From Aeromonas encheleia (GTDB taxonomy: Bacteria > Pseudomonadota > Gammaproteobacteria > Enterobacterales > Aeromonadaceae): DNA of 64,000 nucleotides. The stretch covers positions 1,941,001 to 2,005,000 of the forward strand of contig NZ_LR134376.1 of assembly GCF_900637545.1 (NCBI RefSeq). The letters are read 5' to 3'. Positions within the stretch are counted from its first letter, which is position 1; the number at the start of each line of letters is the position of its first letter. Below, piece by piece: positions 45,037-52,944 of this stretch. A program made the translations under genes and the position numbers. The notes under the pieces are model-generated. The model was not told where the DNA came from, did not search any database, and saw only the letters and a list, made by a program, of their open reading frames with translations.

Positions 45037-45717
45037 ATGAGTATTTTTTCCCGCCTGGCCGACATCATCAACTCCAACCTGACGGCCCTGCTCGATAAGG
45101 CAGAAGATCCCCAGAAGATGGTGCGCCTGATCATCCAGGAGATGGAAGATGAGCTGGTGAAGGAGCGCTCCAACCTGGCCCGCTTCCTCGCCAACCAGAA
45201 AGAGATTGGCCGTCAGGTCCACCGTCACCAGGAGCGGGTGAATGAGTGGCAGGGCAAGGCCGAACTGGCGCTGGCCAAGGGTCGCGACGATCTGGCCCGA
45301 GCCGCCCTCATCGAGAAGAAGAAGCAGACCGAGCTGGCCGAGACGCTCTACCGTGAGCAGCAGGCGGTGGACAGCGGCATCGACAAGCTGGGTGACGAGA
45401 TCCGCCAGCTGGAAGCCAAGCTGGAAGACGCCCGCGCCCGCCAGAAGGCGATGGCCATTCGCAGCGAGGCCGCCAGCAGCCGTTTGAACGTGCAGAGCCA
45501 GGTGGCCCGTGGCGACAGCCAGGCCGTGGTCAGCAAGTTCGAGCGCATGGAGCGCCGCATCGACGAGATGGAGGCCCGCGCCGATCTCGGCCAGTCCGAC
45601 AAGGCGCTGGCCCAGCAGTTTGCCGAGCTGGAAGTGGACGATCAGATCAGCCGCGAGCTCGAGGCCATGCGCCAGAAGCTGGGCCAGGGTGACACCGCCT
45701 CGAAACAGGGAGAGTGA
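45037..45717 (+). CDS. pspA: Phage shock protein A
   Basis: ESCRT-III-related coiled-coil protein that binds PspF when membranes are sound and coats damaged inner membrane. It has 226 residues, nearly all helical, starting MSIFSRLADIINSNLTALLD. AGGAGT lies upstream of the ATG. It is first gene of the psp operon behind the sigma-54 promoter. Confidence 0.96.
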   Translation: MSIFSRLADIINSNLTALLDKAEDPQKMVRLIIQEMEDELVKERSNLARFLANQKEIGRQVHRHQERVNEWQGKAELALAKGRDDLARAALIEKKKQTELAETLYREQQAVDSGIDKLGDEIRQLEAKLEDARARQKAMAIRSEAASSRLNVQSQVARGDSQAVVSKFERMERRIDEMEARADLGQSDKALAQQFAELEVDDQISRELEAMRQKLGQGDTASKQGE

Positions 45718-45720
45718 TGA

Positions 45721-45957
45721 ATGGAAGACATTCTTGGGATATTGGCGACGCCACTCATCGTCTTCATGGTCATAGTGGCCCCCATCTGGCTGGTGCTGCA
45801 CTATCGCGCCAAGGGCCGGATTGGTGCGGGTCTCGCCGACAATGAGCGGGAGGAGTTGCAGGGTCTGCTGGTCCGCGCCGAGAAGATGCAGGAGCGGGTC
45901 GGTGCACTGGAATCCATTCTGGATGCCGAGGTCCCCGGTTGGAGGAACAAGGTATGA
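45721..45957 (+). CDS. pspB: Phage shock protein B
   Basis: A small inner-membrane protein of 78 residues with one N-terminal helix (ILATPLIVFMVIVAPIWLVL) and a cytoplasmic coiled coil. With PspC it senses stress and draws PspA away from PspF. It ends DAEVPGWRNKV, an ending repeated in the minigene that follows with an ATGA overlap. Confidence 0.94.
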   Translation: MEDILGILATPLIVFMVIVAPIWLVLHYRAKGRIGAGLADNEREELQGLLVRAEKMQERVGALESILDAEVPGWRNKV

Positions 45958-46054
45958 ATACCATCTATGGCTGCCATGGCGTGACGTCTGCGTCGGTCGG
46001 TACACAGGATTTCATGGCGGATGCGGAAGTCTCCGTCTGGAGGAACAGGGTATG
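45921..46054 (+). repeat. Duplicated pspB end/start-codon junction (period 98 bp)
   Basis: GGAGGAACAAGGTATGA (pspB stop) and GGAGGAACAGGGTATGA (minigene stop, pspC start), each preceded by a GATGC-GA(G/A)GTC segment. Both copies supply a ribosome site and an ATGA overlap for the next frame. Confidence 0.75.
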
Positions 46055-46055
46055 A
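45954..46055 (+). CDS. Junction minigene between pspB and pspC (33 aa)
   Basis: A 33-codon frame overlapping pspB and pspC by ATGA at both ends. Its end DAEVSVWRNRV copies the PspB end DAEVPGWRNKV; its start is not clearly PspC-like. The GGAGGAACA ribosome site is kept before both its own start and pspC. It lies where a translated linker would sit in the chain pspB-minigene-pspC. Function unknown. Confidence 0.45.
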   Translation: MNTIYGCHGVTSASVGTQDFMADAEVSVWRNRV

Positions 46056-46453
46056 GCGCCTCGAACAACTCACGCAATCTCTACCGGGATCCCCAGAAGG
46101 GCAAGATAGCCGGCGTCTGCGCCGGCCTTGCCGACTACTTCGGGGTGGAGACCTGGATAGTGCGGCTGCTGGCCATCACCGGCCTCATCTTCGCCGGTTT
46201 CATTACCTTCACCGCCTACATCGCGGCCTGGTTTCTGCTCGACAAGAAGCCGGTCACCCTCTACGGGGAGCAGGAGGCGGATTTTGCCGAGGTGCGCATG
46301 AAGGCACGCAGCTGGCAGGCGGGGGTCACCCCCCATCAGGCGCTCGGCCGCATCGCCCTGGAGCTCGACACGCTCGAGCCCAGACTGCAGCGCATCGAGA
46401 AGCTGGTGACCTCCAAGGAGTTCACCCTGCAGCGCGAGTTCAGCAAGCTGTAA
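46052..46453 (+). CDS. pspC: Phage shock protein C
   Basis: Inner-membrane partner of PspB with a PspC domain (DPQKGKIAGVCAGLADYFG, about residues 14-32), one main membrane segment near 45-70 and a cytoplasmic tail. It has 133 residues. No pspD or pspE follows, as in Vibrio-type loci. Confidence 0.94.
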   Translation: MSASNNSRNLYRDPQKGKIAGVCAGLADYFGVETWIVRLLAITGLIFAGFITFTAYIAAWFLLDKKPVTLYGEQEADFAEVRMKARSWQAGVTPHQALGRIALELDTLEPRLQRIEKLVTSKEFTLQREFSKL

Positions 46454-46470
46454 TGCACCATAAATGACGC

Positions 46471-46493
46471 CTCGCCGGCCAGACGGGCCGGCG
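46471..46493 (+). terminator. Hairpin between pspC and ycjX
   Basis: CGCCGGCC and GGCCGGCG pair around a short loop, followed by ATCTTTAG. Its position argues that ycjX starts downstream of it. Confidence 0.5.
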
Positions 46494-46520
46494 ATCTTTA
46501 GCGGGAGGATCGAACGAGCC

Positions 46521-47927
46521 TTGATACGCAACAAGTTAGAGCAGAAGTGGTCTGTGCTGCAGCACAAGGCCTTCGAGGCGGTAAACCGGGTACGGGATCG
46601 CCACATCCGGCTGGCGGTCACCGGCCTGTCACGCAGCGGCAAGACCGCCTTCATCACCGCGCTGGTCAACCAGCTGGAACACGCGGCTATCGACGGTCGC
46701 CTGCCTCTGTGGGATGCCCAGCGCCAGGGGCGGATCCTGGGGGCGCGCCGCGTCCCCCAGCTGAATGCCCACATTCCCACCTTCGCCTATGAGCGGGGCC
46801 TCGACTCCCTGTTTGGCGAGCCGCCCGCCTGGCCGGAGCCGACCCGCGGCGTGGCCGAGGTGCGGCTCGAGATCCGCTACCGCACCCGCCATCCGCTGCG
46901 CAAGCACCTGGGGGAGATCTCCACCCTCTATGTGGATCTGGTGGACTACCCGGGGGAGTGGCTGCTGGACCTGCCGCTGCTGGAGCTGAGCTACGAGCAG
47001 TGGAGCGAGCAGGTGGCAAACCAGCTGCGCCGCCCCGAGCTGCAAGCACTCGCCAGCAGTTGGCTTGAACCGCGCTGGCAGGCCGAGCAGGCCTTCGAGG
47101 AGCGGCCGGCCTGCGAGCTGGCGGCGCGTTACACCTCCTACCTGCATGCCTGCAAGCGCGAGCTGGGGCTGCACCTCATCCAGCCGGGCCGCTTCGTGCT
47201 GCCGGGGGAGTATGCCGGGGCACCGCTGTTGCAATTCGTGCCCTGGGTGTGGGACAAACCCGCCTCCGAGCCCGCCGATGGCAGCCTCTACGCCACCTTC
47301 AAGCAGCGCTTCGAGCAGTACAAGCAGCACCTGGTGCAGGGCTTCTACGAGCAGCACTTCGCCGGCTTCGATCGCCAGATAGTGCTGGTGGACTGCCTGC
47401 AACCTCTCAACGCCGGCGCCGCCAGCTTTGGCGACATGCAGCAGGCAATCGCCCGCATCATGGAGAGCTTCGCCTACGGCAAGAGCAACTGGTGGCGCCG
47501 GCTGTTCGCCCCGCGCATCGACAAGCTGCTGTTCGTGGCGAGCAAGGCGGATCACGTGACCCCGGAGCAGCACGCTCCGCTGGTGTCCCTGTTGCAGCAT
47601 CTCGTGAGCAGTGGCCGTGGCCAGGCCCGCTTCGAGGGGATAGAGACCGAGTGCCTGGCGCTCGCCGCCATCAAGGCCACCGAGGTGGGCAAGGGGCTGG
47701 CCAATGGCCGCGAGTTCCCGGCCATCCGCGGCACCAGTCTGGCCGGCGAGCCGCTGCTGCTGTTTCCCGGAGAGGTGCCGTCCCACATTCCCCCCGCCCA
47801 GTGGTGGCACAACCAGGGCTTCGATTTTCAGGCGTTTCGTCCCTTGGCGATGAGCCCCCATCAGGCGTTGCCCCATATCCGACTCGACGCCGCGCTGGAG
47901 TTTCTGTTGGGGGATCACCTTGAATGA
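46521..47927 (+). CDS. ycjX: YcjX family GTP-binding protein
   Basis: P-loop protein of the psp-associated YcjX (DUF463) family, with SGKT loop GLSRSGKTAF near residue 38 and a second conserved DYPGEWLLDLPLL segment. About 468 residues from a TTG start at 46521, which follows GGGAGG; an ATG at 46464 is in frame but lies before a hairpin. Its partner ycjF is next. The role is in envelope stress but undefined. Confidence 0.9.
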   Translation: MIRNKLEQKWSVLQHKAFEAVNRVRDRHIRLAVTGLSRSGKTAFITALVNQLEHAAIDGRLPLWDAQRQGRILGARRVPQLNAHIPTFAYERGLDSLFGEPPAWPEPTRGVAEVRLEIRYRTRHPLRKHLGEISTLYVDLVDYPGEWLLDLPLLELSYEQWSEQVANQLRRPELQALASSWLEPRWQAEQAFEERPACELAARYTSYLHACKRELGLHLIQPGRFVLPGEYAGAPLLQFVPWVWDKPASEPADGSLYATFKQRFEQYKQHLVQGFYEQHFAGFDRQIVLVDCLQPLNAGAASFGDMQQAIARIMESFAYGKSNWWRRLFAPRIDKLLFVASKADHVTPEQHAPLVSLLQHLVSSGRGQARFEGIETECLALAAIKATEVGKGLANGREFPAIRGTSLAGEPLLLFPGEVPSHIPPAQWWHNQGFDFQAFRPLAMSPHQALPHIRLDAALEFLLGDHLE

Positions 47928-47987
47928 GCGGCCACTCCCTTTGCGGGCGCGGCGCCATGACCGAGCGCTACTGAGGAACCTATTGCG

Positions 47988-49028
47988 ATGAACGATCAGA
48001 CCAAAGTGCGGACGCCAGACGAGGGCGTCCCGTTGCAAGGCAAGGTGCTGCTGGAGCCTGCGTTTTCGGCGGCGGCAACCGAGCAGGCGCCCGCTCCAGC
48101 CCAGCTGCTGGAGGAGGAGAGCTTCGAGCGGCTCGACGAGCTCAATGACTTCGTGGAGCCGGCCCTGACCCTGCGGCCAAGGCGCCGGCACCGGTTGCTG
48201 GGCTGGGGGCTGGGGGCGGTCGGTGTGCTCTCCCTCGGCCAGTTTGGCGGCTTCCTCTACGACCAGTTCGTCGCGTCCCCGCTCTGGGGCGGCGCCTGGT
48301 TGCTGGCCTCTGGGCTGGTGGTGGTGGGCACGGCCGGGGTCGCGGGGCGGGAGTGGTTGCGGCTGCGCACACTCAAGCGGCGCCAGGATGTGCGCTCCCG
48401 CGCCGAAGACTTGCTGGCTCACCAGGGGGTGGGGCAGGGGCAGGCGTTCTGCGAGGCCCTGGCCGAGAAGAGTGGCGACAAGGGACGGGAGGGCTATCAG
48501 AACTGGCTCGGCCAGCTCGACGAGAGCCACAGCGATCGGGAGGTGCTGACCCTCTACAGCCAGCTGGTGCTGACCGAGCGGGATAAACTCGCCCAGGCCA
48601 GGGTCGCCAAATGGTCGGGGGAGGCCGCGGTGCTGGTGGCCCTGAGCCCGCTCGCCACCGTCGACATGATGCTGATGCTGTGGCGCAACCTGCGGATGAT
48701 CGAGGACATCGCCGATGTCTACGCCATCGAGCTCGGCTACTGGAGCCGCATCAGCCTCATCCGCCAGGTGTTTCGCAACATGCTCTATGCCGGCGCCACC
48801 GAGCTAGTGACCGAGGTGGGCATGGACTTGCTGGGGGCCGAGCTCACCGCCAAGCTCTCCGCCCGCGCCGCGCAAGGGGTGGGGGCCGGCCTGCTCACCG
48901 CCAGGCTGGGGCTGCGCACCATCGAGGCCTGCCGCCCGCTGCCCTGGTGCGGCGATGAGAAGCCGAAACTGGGTGAGTTGCGCAAGCGGCTTATCGGCCA
49001 GCTGGCGGGCTATCTCAACAAGTCCTGA
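47988..49028 (+). CDS. ycjF: YcjF family membrane protein (DUF697)
   Basis: A 346-residue inner-membrane protein with a disordered acidic N-terminus and two helices near residues 70-90 and 100-120. The C-terminal DUF697 region contains VALSPLATVDMMLMLWRNL. It is normally co-expressed with ycjX in the PspF regulon. A terminator follows. Confidence 0.9.
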   Translation: MNDQTKVRTPDEGVPLQGKVLLEPAFSAAATEQAPAPAQLLEEESFERLDELNDFVEPALTLRPRRRHRLLGWGLGAVGVLSLGQFGGFLYDQFVASPLWGGAWLLASGLVVVGTAGVAGREWLRLRTLKRRQDVRSRAEDLLAHQGVGQGQAFCEALAEKSGDKGREGYQNWLGQLDESHSDREVLTLYSQLVLTERDKLAQARVAKWSGEAAVLVALSPLATVDMMLMLWRNLRMIEDIADVYAIELGYWSRISLIRQVFRNMLYAGATELVTEVGMDLLGAELTAKLSARAAQGVGAGLLTARLGLRTIEACRPLPWCGDEKPKLGELRKRLIGQLAGYLNKS

Positions 49029-49050
49029 GCCCGGATAAACGCATAGTGAA

Positions 49051-49068
49051 TGTCACAAATTGTTTACA
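49051..49068 (+). promoter_or_regulatory. TyrR-like box upstream of phhA
   Basis: TGTCAC-AAATTG-TTTACA matches the TyrR pattern TGTAAA-N6-TTTACA at most positions. tyrR lies two genes downstream. The box precedes the ycjF terminator, about 115 bases from the phhA start. Confidence 0.6.
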
Positions 49069-49078
49069 TTTGTGGCCG

Positions 49079-49109
49079 GCAGCCGACCTCGGGGTCGGCT
49101 GCTTTTTTA
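49079..49109 (+). terminator. Terminator after ycjF
   Basis: GCAGCCGACC/GGTCGGCTGC stem followed by six T residues. Confidence 0.9.
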
Positions 49110-49183
49110 GGGGCTAAACCGTTACAGTGATCCTGACAACCAACGCAAAGGCGCCGCTCTCTGGCGCGGGATGGAACGGGATC

Positions 49184-49978
49184 ATGGCAAGCCTCTACAC
49201 AGCACATCAACCGGACGAGCAGGGCCTCATTCATTACACCGATGAAGAGCACGGCACCTGGCAGATCCTGATCGATCGCCAGCTCGCGGCGCTCAAGGGC
49301 AAGGCCTGTGACGAATACCTGGCGGGGCTGGCCCGACTCGACCTGCCCCGTGATCGCATCCCGCAGCTGATGGAGATCAACGCCGTGCTGACCCCTGGCA
49401 CCGGCTGGTCCGTGGTGGCCGTGCCCGCCCTCATCTCCTTCGATCGCTTCTTCTCGCTGCTGGCCCAGCGCCAGTTTCCGGTGGCCACCTTCATCCGCCG
49501 CCGGGATGAGCTCGATTACCTGCAAGAGCCGGACATCTTCCACGAGCTGTTCGGCCACTGCGCCATGCTGACCAACCCGGCCTTCGCCCACTTCACCCAT
49601 GTCTATGGTCAGCTCGGCCTCAAGGCCAGCAAGGAGGACAGGGTCTATCTGGCCCGGCTCTACTGGTTCACGGTGGAGTTCGGTCTGGTGCAGAGCCCCG
49701 CCTCCCTGCGTATCTACGGCGGCGGTATTCTCTCCTCCATCGGCGAGACCGCCTATGCTCTCTCCGGTCAACCCAGCCTGCAGCCGTTCGATGCGGTGGA
49801 GGTGCTGCGCACCCCCTATCGCATCAACATCATGCAGCCGACCTATTTCGTGCTGCCCAGCCTGGATGCCCTCTACCAGCTGGCGGAGCAGGACATCATG
49901 GCCTGCGTGGCTCAGGCGCGTCGCCTCGGCCTGCGAGCGCCGCGTTTCGCGCCAGCGCCCGGCAAACAGGCGAGCTGA
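49184..49978 (+). CDS. phhA: Phenylalanine 4-monooxygenase
   Basis: Tetrahydrobiopterin-dependent iron enzyme converting phenylalanine to tyrosine. It has 264 residues, the bacterial length. Iron ligands lie in FHELFGHC (two histidines) and FTVEFGL (glutamate). GGAACGGGATC precedes the ATG. It is followed by phhB, which regenerates the cofactor, and then tyrR. Confidence 0.96.
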   Translation: MASLYTAHQPDEQGLIHYTDEEHGTWQILIDRQLAALKGKACDEYLAGLARLDLPRDRIPQLMEINAVLTPGTGWSVVAVPALISFDRFFSLLAQRQFPVATFIRRRDELDYLQEPDIFHELFGHCAMLTNPAFAHFTHVYGQLGLKASKEDRVYLARLYWFTVEFGLVQSPASLRIYGGGILSSIGETAYALSGQPSLQPFDAVEVLRTPYRINIMQPTYFVLPSLDALYQLAEQDIMACVAQARRLGLRAPRFAPAPGKQAS

Positions 49979-50027
49979 CGACGGCGCGCAATCCATTCCA
50001 ACCCATTGTTAATGAAAGGAGTCCCTA

Positions 50028-50366
50028 ATGTCCGAACTGGCAAGCCAACGGTGCGAAGCGTGCCGCGCCGATGCCCCCAAGGTCAGCGAGCAGGAGCTGA
50101 GCGAGCTGATGCACGCCATACCCGACTGGCAGCCGCGGGTGGAAAACGGGGAGTTGCAGCTCAGGCGTGAGTTCAACTTTCGCAACTTCAAGGAGGCGCT
50201 GGCCTTCACCAATCGCCTCGGCGAGCTGGCGGAGGCCGAGTTCCATCACCCGGCGATCCTGACCGAATGGGGCAAGGTGACCGTCAGCTGGTGGACCCAC
50301 AAGATAGGCGGCCTGCATCGCAACGACTTCATCATGGCGGCGCGCACCGACCAGCTGCTGAAATAA
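50028..50366 (+). CDS. phhB: Pterin-4a-carbinolamine dehydratase
   Basis: Recycles the pterin cofactor used by PhhA. It has 112 residues with the active-site [20 protein letters not shown] motif near residues 64-85. AAAGGAG precedes the start. Its last 18 codons are repeated twice after the stop, ending LLK-stop each time. Confidence 0.95.
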   Translation: MSELASQRCEACRADAPKVSEQELSELMHAIPDWQPRVENGELQLRREFNFRNFKEALAFTNRLGELAEAEFHHPAILTEWGKVTVSWWTHKIGGLHRNDFIMAARTDQLLK

Positions 50367-50536
50367 GCGGCTGGATCAGCGCTATAGACGAGGTGGTCTG
50401 CATGGCAAGGTGTTCATCATGGTGGCACGCACTGGCCAGTTGCTGAAATAAGCGCCTGGATCAGCGCTTTAGACGAGGTGGTTTGCATGGCAAGGTGTTC
50501 ATCATGGTGGCGTGCACCGATCGGCTGCTGAAATAA
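50282..50536 (+). repeat. phhB tail in three tandem 85-bp units
   Basis: Units end with TGCTGAAATAA at 50366, 50451 and 50536. The genic unit encodes [18 protein letters not shown]; the copies encode GLHGKVFIMVARTGQLLK and GLHGKVFIMVACTDRLLK, each with a stop in the same place. The two downstream copies share more with each other than with phhB. Confidence 0.9.
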
Positions 50537-50555
50537 GCGTCAGCCATTGACTCGG

Positions 50556-50594
50556 GCCTGTCCGGCGAAAGCGGGGCGGGCCCGCATTTTTATG
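50556..50594 (+). terminator. Probable phhAB terminator
   Basis: CGGGCC pairs with GGCCCG in a G-rich hairpin, followed by CATTTTTAT. It lies before tyrR. Confidence 0.55.
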
Positions 50595-50670
50595 GGCGAG
50601 CGCTCGCACTGGCGGGATCGAGTCTGTATCATCCCGTTATTCAGAGTGTTAGCTAGGAAGTGTGTCCCGA

Positions 50671-52218
50671 ATGCGTCTTGAAGTCAGCTGTGAAGACCGC
50701 CTGGGCCTGACCCGGGAACTGCTCGACCGTCTGGTGGAGCACAACATCGATCTGCGCGGCATCGAAATCGATACCACAGGCATCATCTATCTCAACTTCC
50801 CCGAGCTGGAGTTTCGAGATTTCCAGCATCTGATGCCGGAGATCCGCCGCATTCCCGGTGTCTATGACGTCAAGACCATCCCCTACATGCCCTCCGAGCG
50901 GGAACATCACGAGATAGAGGCGCTGCTCAAGGCGCTGCCGGACCTGGTCTTCTCCCTCGACAGCAAGGGGCGGATAACCCAGGCCAACCAGTCGGCCCTC
51001 ACCACCCTCGCGCTACCCCAGGAGGAGGTGCGCGGTCTGGCCCTCGGCTCCCTGGTCAAGGGCTTCTCCTTTGCCCGCTGGCTGGAGGCGAGCGAGATCA
51101 AGCCGCAGACCTGCAAGCTCAGCCTCGGCGGTGAGGAGTACCTCGGCGACCTGATGCCGCTGTTCGTGGCCGAAGAGAAGGGCCGCCAAGCCCTGGCCGG
51201 CGCCGTGGTGGTGCTCAAGTCCGCGCGCCGGGTCGGCATGCACTTCAGCGCGCTGCACGCGGTGGAGGTGGGGGGCTTCGAGCACCTGCAGGCCGAGAGC
51301 CAGAAGATGAAAGAGGTGCTGGCCCAGGCCGCCAAGCTGGCGATGCAGGACGCGCCGCTGCTCATCCTGGGTGAGACCGGTACCGGCAAGGAGCTGCTGG
51401 CCCGCGCCTGCCACGGCGCCAGCCTGCGCTCCAGCCATCCCTTCATGGCTCTCAACTGTGCCGCCATGCCGGACAACGTGGCCGAGAGCGAGCTGTTTGG
51501 CTACGCCCCCGGCGCCTTTGGCAACAACACCGAGGGCAAGCGCGGCGTGCTGGAGCTGGCCAGCGGCGGCACCCTGATGCTGGACGAGATCGGCGACATG
51601 TCCCCCCATCTGCAGACCAAGTTCTTGCGGGTGTTGCAGGACGGCGTCTTCCGCCGGGTCGGTGACGAGCAGGAGGTGAGGGTCAACGTGCGCTTCATCT
51701 GCACCACCCAGAAGCAGTTGCTGGATCTGGTGCACGAGGGCAAGTTTCGCGAGGATCTCTACTACCGCCTCAACGTGCTGAGCTTAGGCCTGCCGCCCCT
51801 GCGCGAGCGCAAGGCGGACATCATGGCGCTGGCCCAGCAGTTCGTCTCCCGCTTCGCCAGCGAGTTGCAGCGGCCCCGCCCGCGCTTCACCCGCAACATG
51901 GCCGAATACCTGACCGCCTATCGTTGGCCCGGCAACGTGCGCCAGCTGCGCAACTGCCTCTACCGCGCCATGACCCTGCTGGAAGGGGACGAAATAGGCC
52001 CGGAGCACGTGGATCTGCCGGTGGCGGCCGATGCCATGCCGCTCATCGACGAGTGGTTCGAGGGCGGGCTGGATGAGGCGGTGAAGCGCTTCGAGAGCCG
52101 GCTGCTGGAGCGGCTCTATCCGGCCTTTCCCTCCACCCGCCAGCTGGCCAAGCGGCTCGGGGTCTCCCACACCGCCATTGCCAACAAGCTGCGCGAATAC
52201 GGGATCGGCAAGAAGTAA
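50671..52218 (+). CDS. tyrR: Transcriptional regulator TyrR
   Basis: Aromatic-amino-acid regulator. It has 515 residues: ACT domain (1-70), PAS domain (about 78-150), AAA+ domain with GETGTGKELLARA near 235, and a C-terminal helix-turn-helix (TRQLAKRLGVSHTAIANKL). The loop where sigma-54 activators carry GAFTGA reads GAFGNN, so like E. coli TyrR it should act with sigma-70. The MRLEVSCEDRLGLTREL start is conserved. It probably controls phhAB through the box at 49051. Confidence 0.95.
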   Translation: MRLEVSCEDRLGLTRELLDRLVEHNIDLRGIEIDTTGIIYLNFPELEFRDFQHLMPEIRRIPGVYDVKTIPYMPSEREHHEIEALLKALPDLVFSLDSKGRITQANQSALTTLALPQEEVRGLALGSLVKGFSFARWLEASEIKPQTCKLSLGGEEYLGDLMPLFVAEEKGRQALAGAVVVLKSARRVGMHFSALHAVEVGGFEHLQAESQKMKEVLAQAAKLAMQDAPLLILGETGTGKELLARACHGASLRSSHPFMALNCAAMPDNVAESELFGYAPGAFGNNTEGKRGVLELASGGTLMLDEIGDMSPHLQTKFLRVLQDGVFRRVGDEQEVRVNVRFICTTQKQLLDLVHEGKFREDLYYRLNVLSLGLPPLRERKADIMALAQQFVSRFASELQRPRPRFTRNMAEYLTAYRWPGNVRQLRNCLYRAMTLLEGDEIGPEHVDLPVAADAMPLIDEWFEGGLDEAVKRFESRLLERLYPAFPSTRQLAKRLGVSHTAIANKLREYGIGKK

Positions 52219-52401
52219 GCCCATGCCTGCCGTTGGTCCGTGGGGCTCACATCCGGGTGGGCCCTTGTCATTAGTACGACACAAGGTGACACAGCCTGCG
52301 CGCAGAGCCATGGGTGGCTGGCGCGCGACTGATAAGCTTGATGCCACTCCTCTTTGGCATAGCCCTCTGGCCTCTTGGGCAGACGTGAACAGGCAGGCAT
52401 C

Positions 52402-52944
52402 ATGCAGTCACATTCTCTGATCCGGGCCATGGCGTGGCTGGCGCTGCTGTTCTGCTCGCTGGCGCTGGCCAGCGTCAGCGAGACCTCGGCCGAGGTGCGC
52501 GCCGAGCTGGTGCGCCAGACGGTGCTCGACATCCTTAGCTATACCCGCTGGCCCACCGAGCCTGCCGAGTTGCGCCTGTGCATCGCGGCGCCGACGGAAT
52601 ATGCCGGGGCTCTGCCCTCCATCAAGCAGCAGGCCAACGGCCGCCCGGTCGATGTGCACCGTTACGATCTGGATGACGAGGCCTTGAGCCAGCGCTGTGA
52701 CGTGCTCTATCTGGGGGTGATGACGAGCGAGCAACGGGTGGCGCTGTTCCAGCGCCTGCGTGGGCACGCCATCCTCAGCATCGGTGAACAGAGCCACGAG
52801 TGCATCGCCGATGCGGTGTTCTGCCTGCAGGCCAGCCAGGAGCGGGTGCGCTTCAAGGTCAATCTGGATGCGCTCGCCCGCAGCGGCGTGCGGGTACACC
52901 CGGCCGTGCTCAAGCTGGCCAGGGCGGACGAGGACGCACGATGA
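52402..52944 (+). CDS. yfiR: YfiR family periplasmic regulator
   Basis: A 180-residue exported protein of the YfiR (DUF4154) family, the periplasmic repressor of the YfiN cyclase. Signal peptide about 1-23. The conserved pattern AELRLCIAAPTEY and late cysteines (SHECIADAVFCL) are visible. Its stop overlaps the next start by ATGA, giving the yfiRNB order. Confidence 0.85.
   Translation: MQSHSLIRAMAWLALLFCSLALASVSETSAEVRAELVRQTVLDILSYTRWPTEPAELRLCIAAPTEYAGALPSIKQQANGRPVDVHRYDLDDEALSQRCDVLYLGVMTSEQRVALFQRLRGHAILSIGEQSHECIADAVFCLQASQERVRFKVNLDALARSGVRVHPAVLKLARADEDAR

Noticed and set aside
47924-47974. A 16-codon frame between ycjX and ycjF with an ATGA overlap
   Set aside because: The architecture resembles the junction minigenes, but neither end resembles YcjX or YcjF, so I do not count it.
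49110-49183. Sigma-54 promoter for phhA
   Set aside because: No GG-N10-GC element was found, and TyrR here lacks the sigma-54 contact motif.
50282-50536. CRISPR-like reading of the three phhB-tail units
   Set aside because: Units abut without unique spacers and are clearly copies of the gene's own 3' end.
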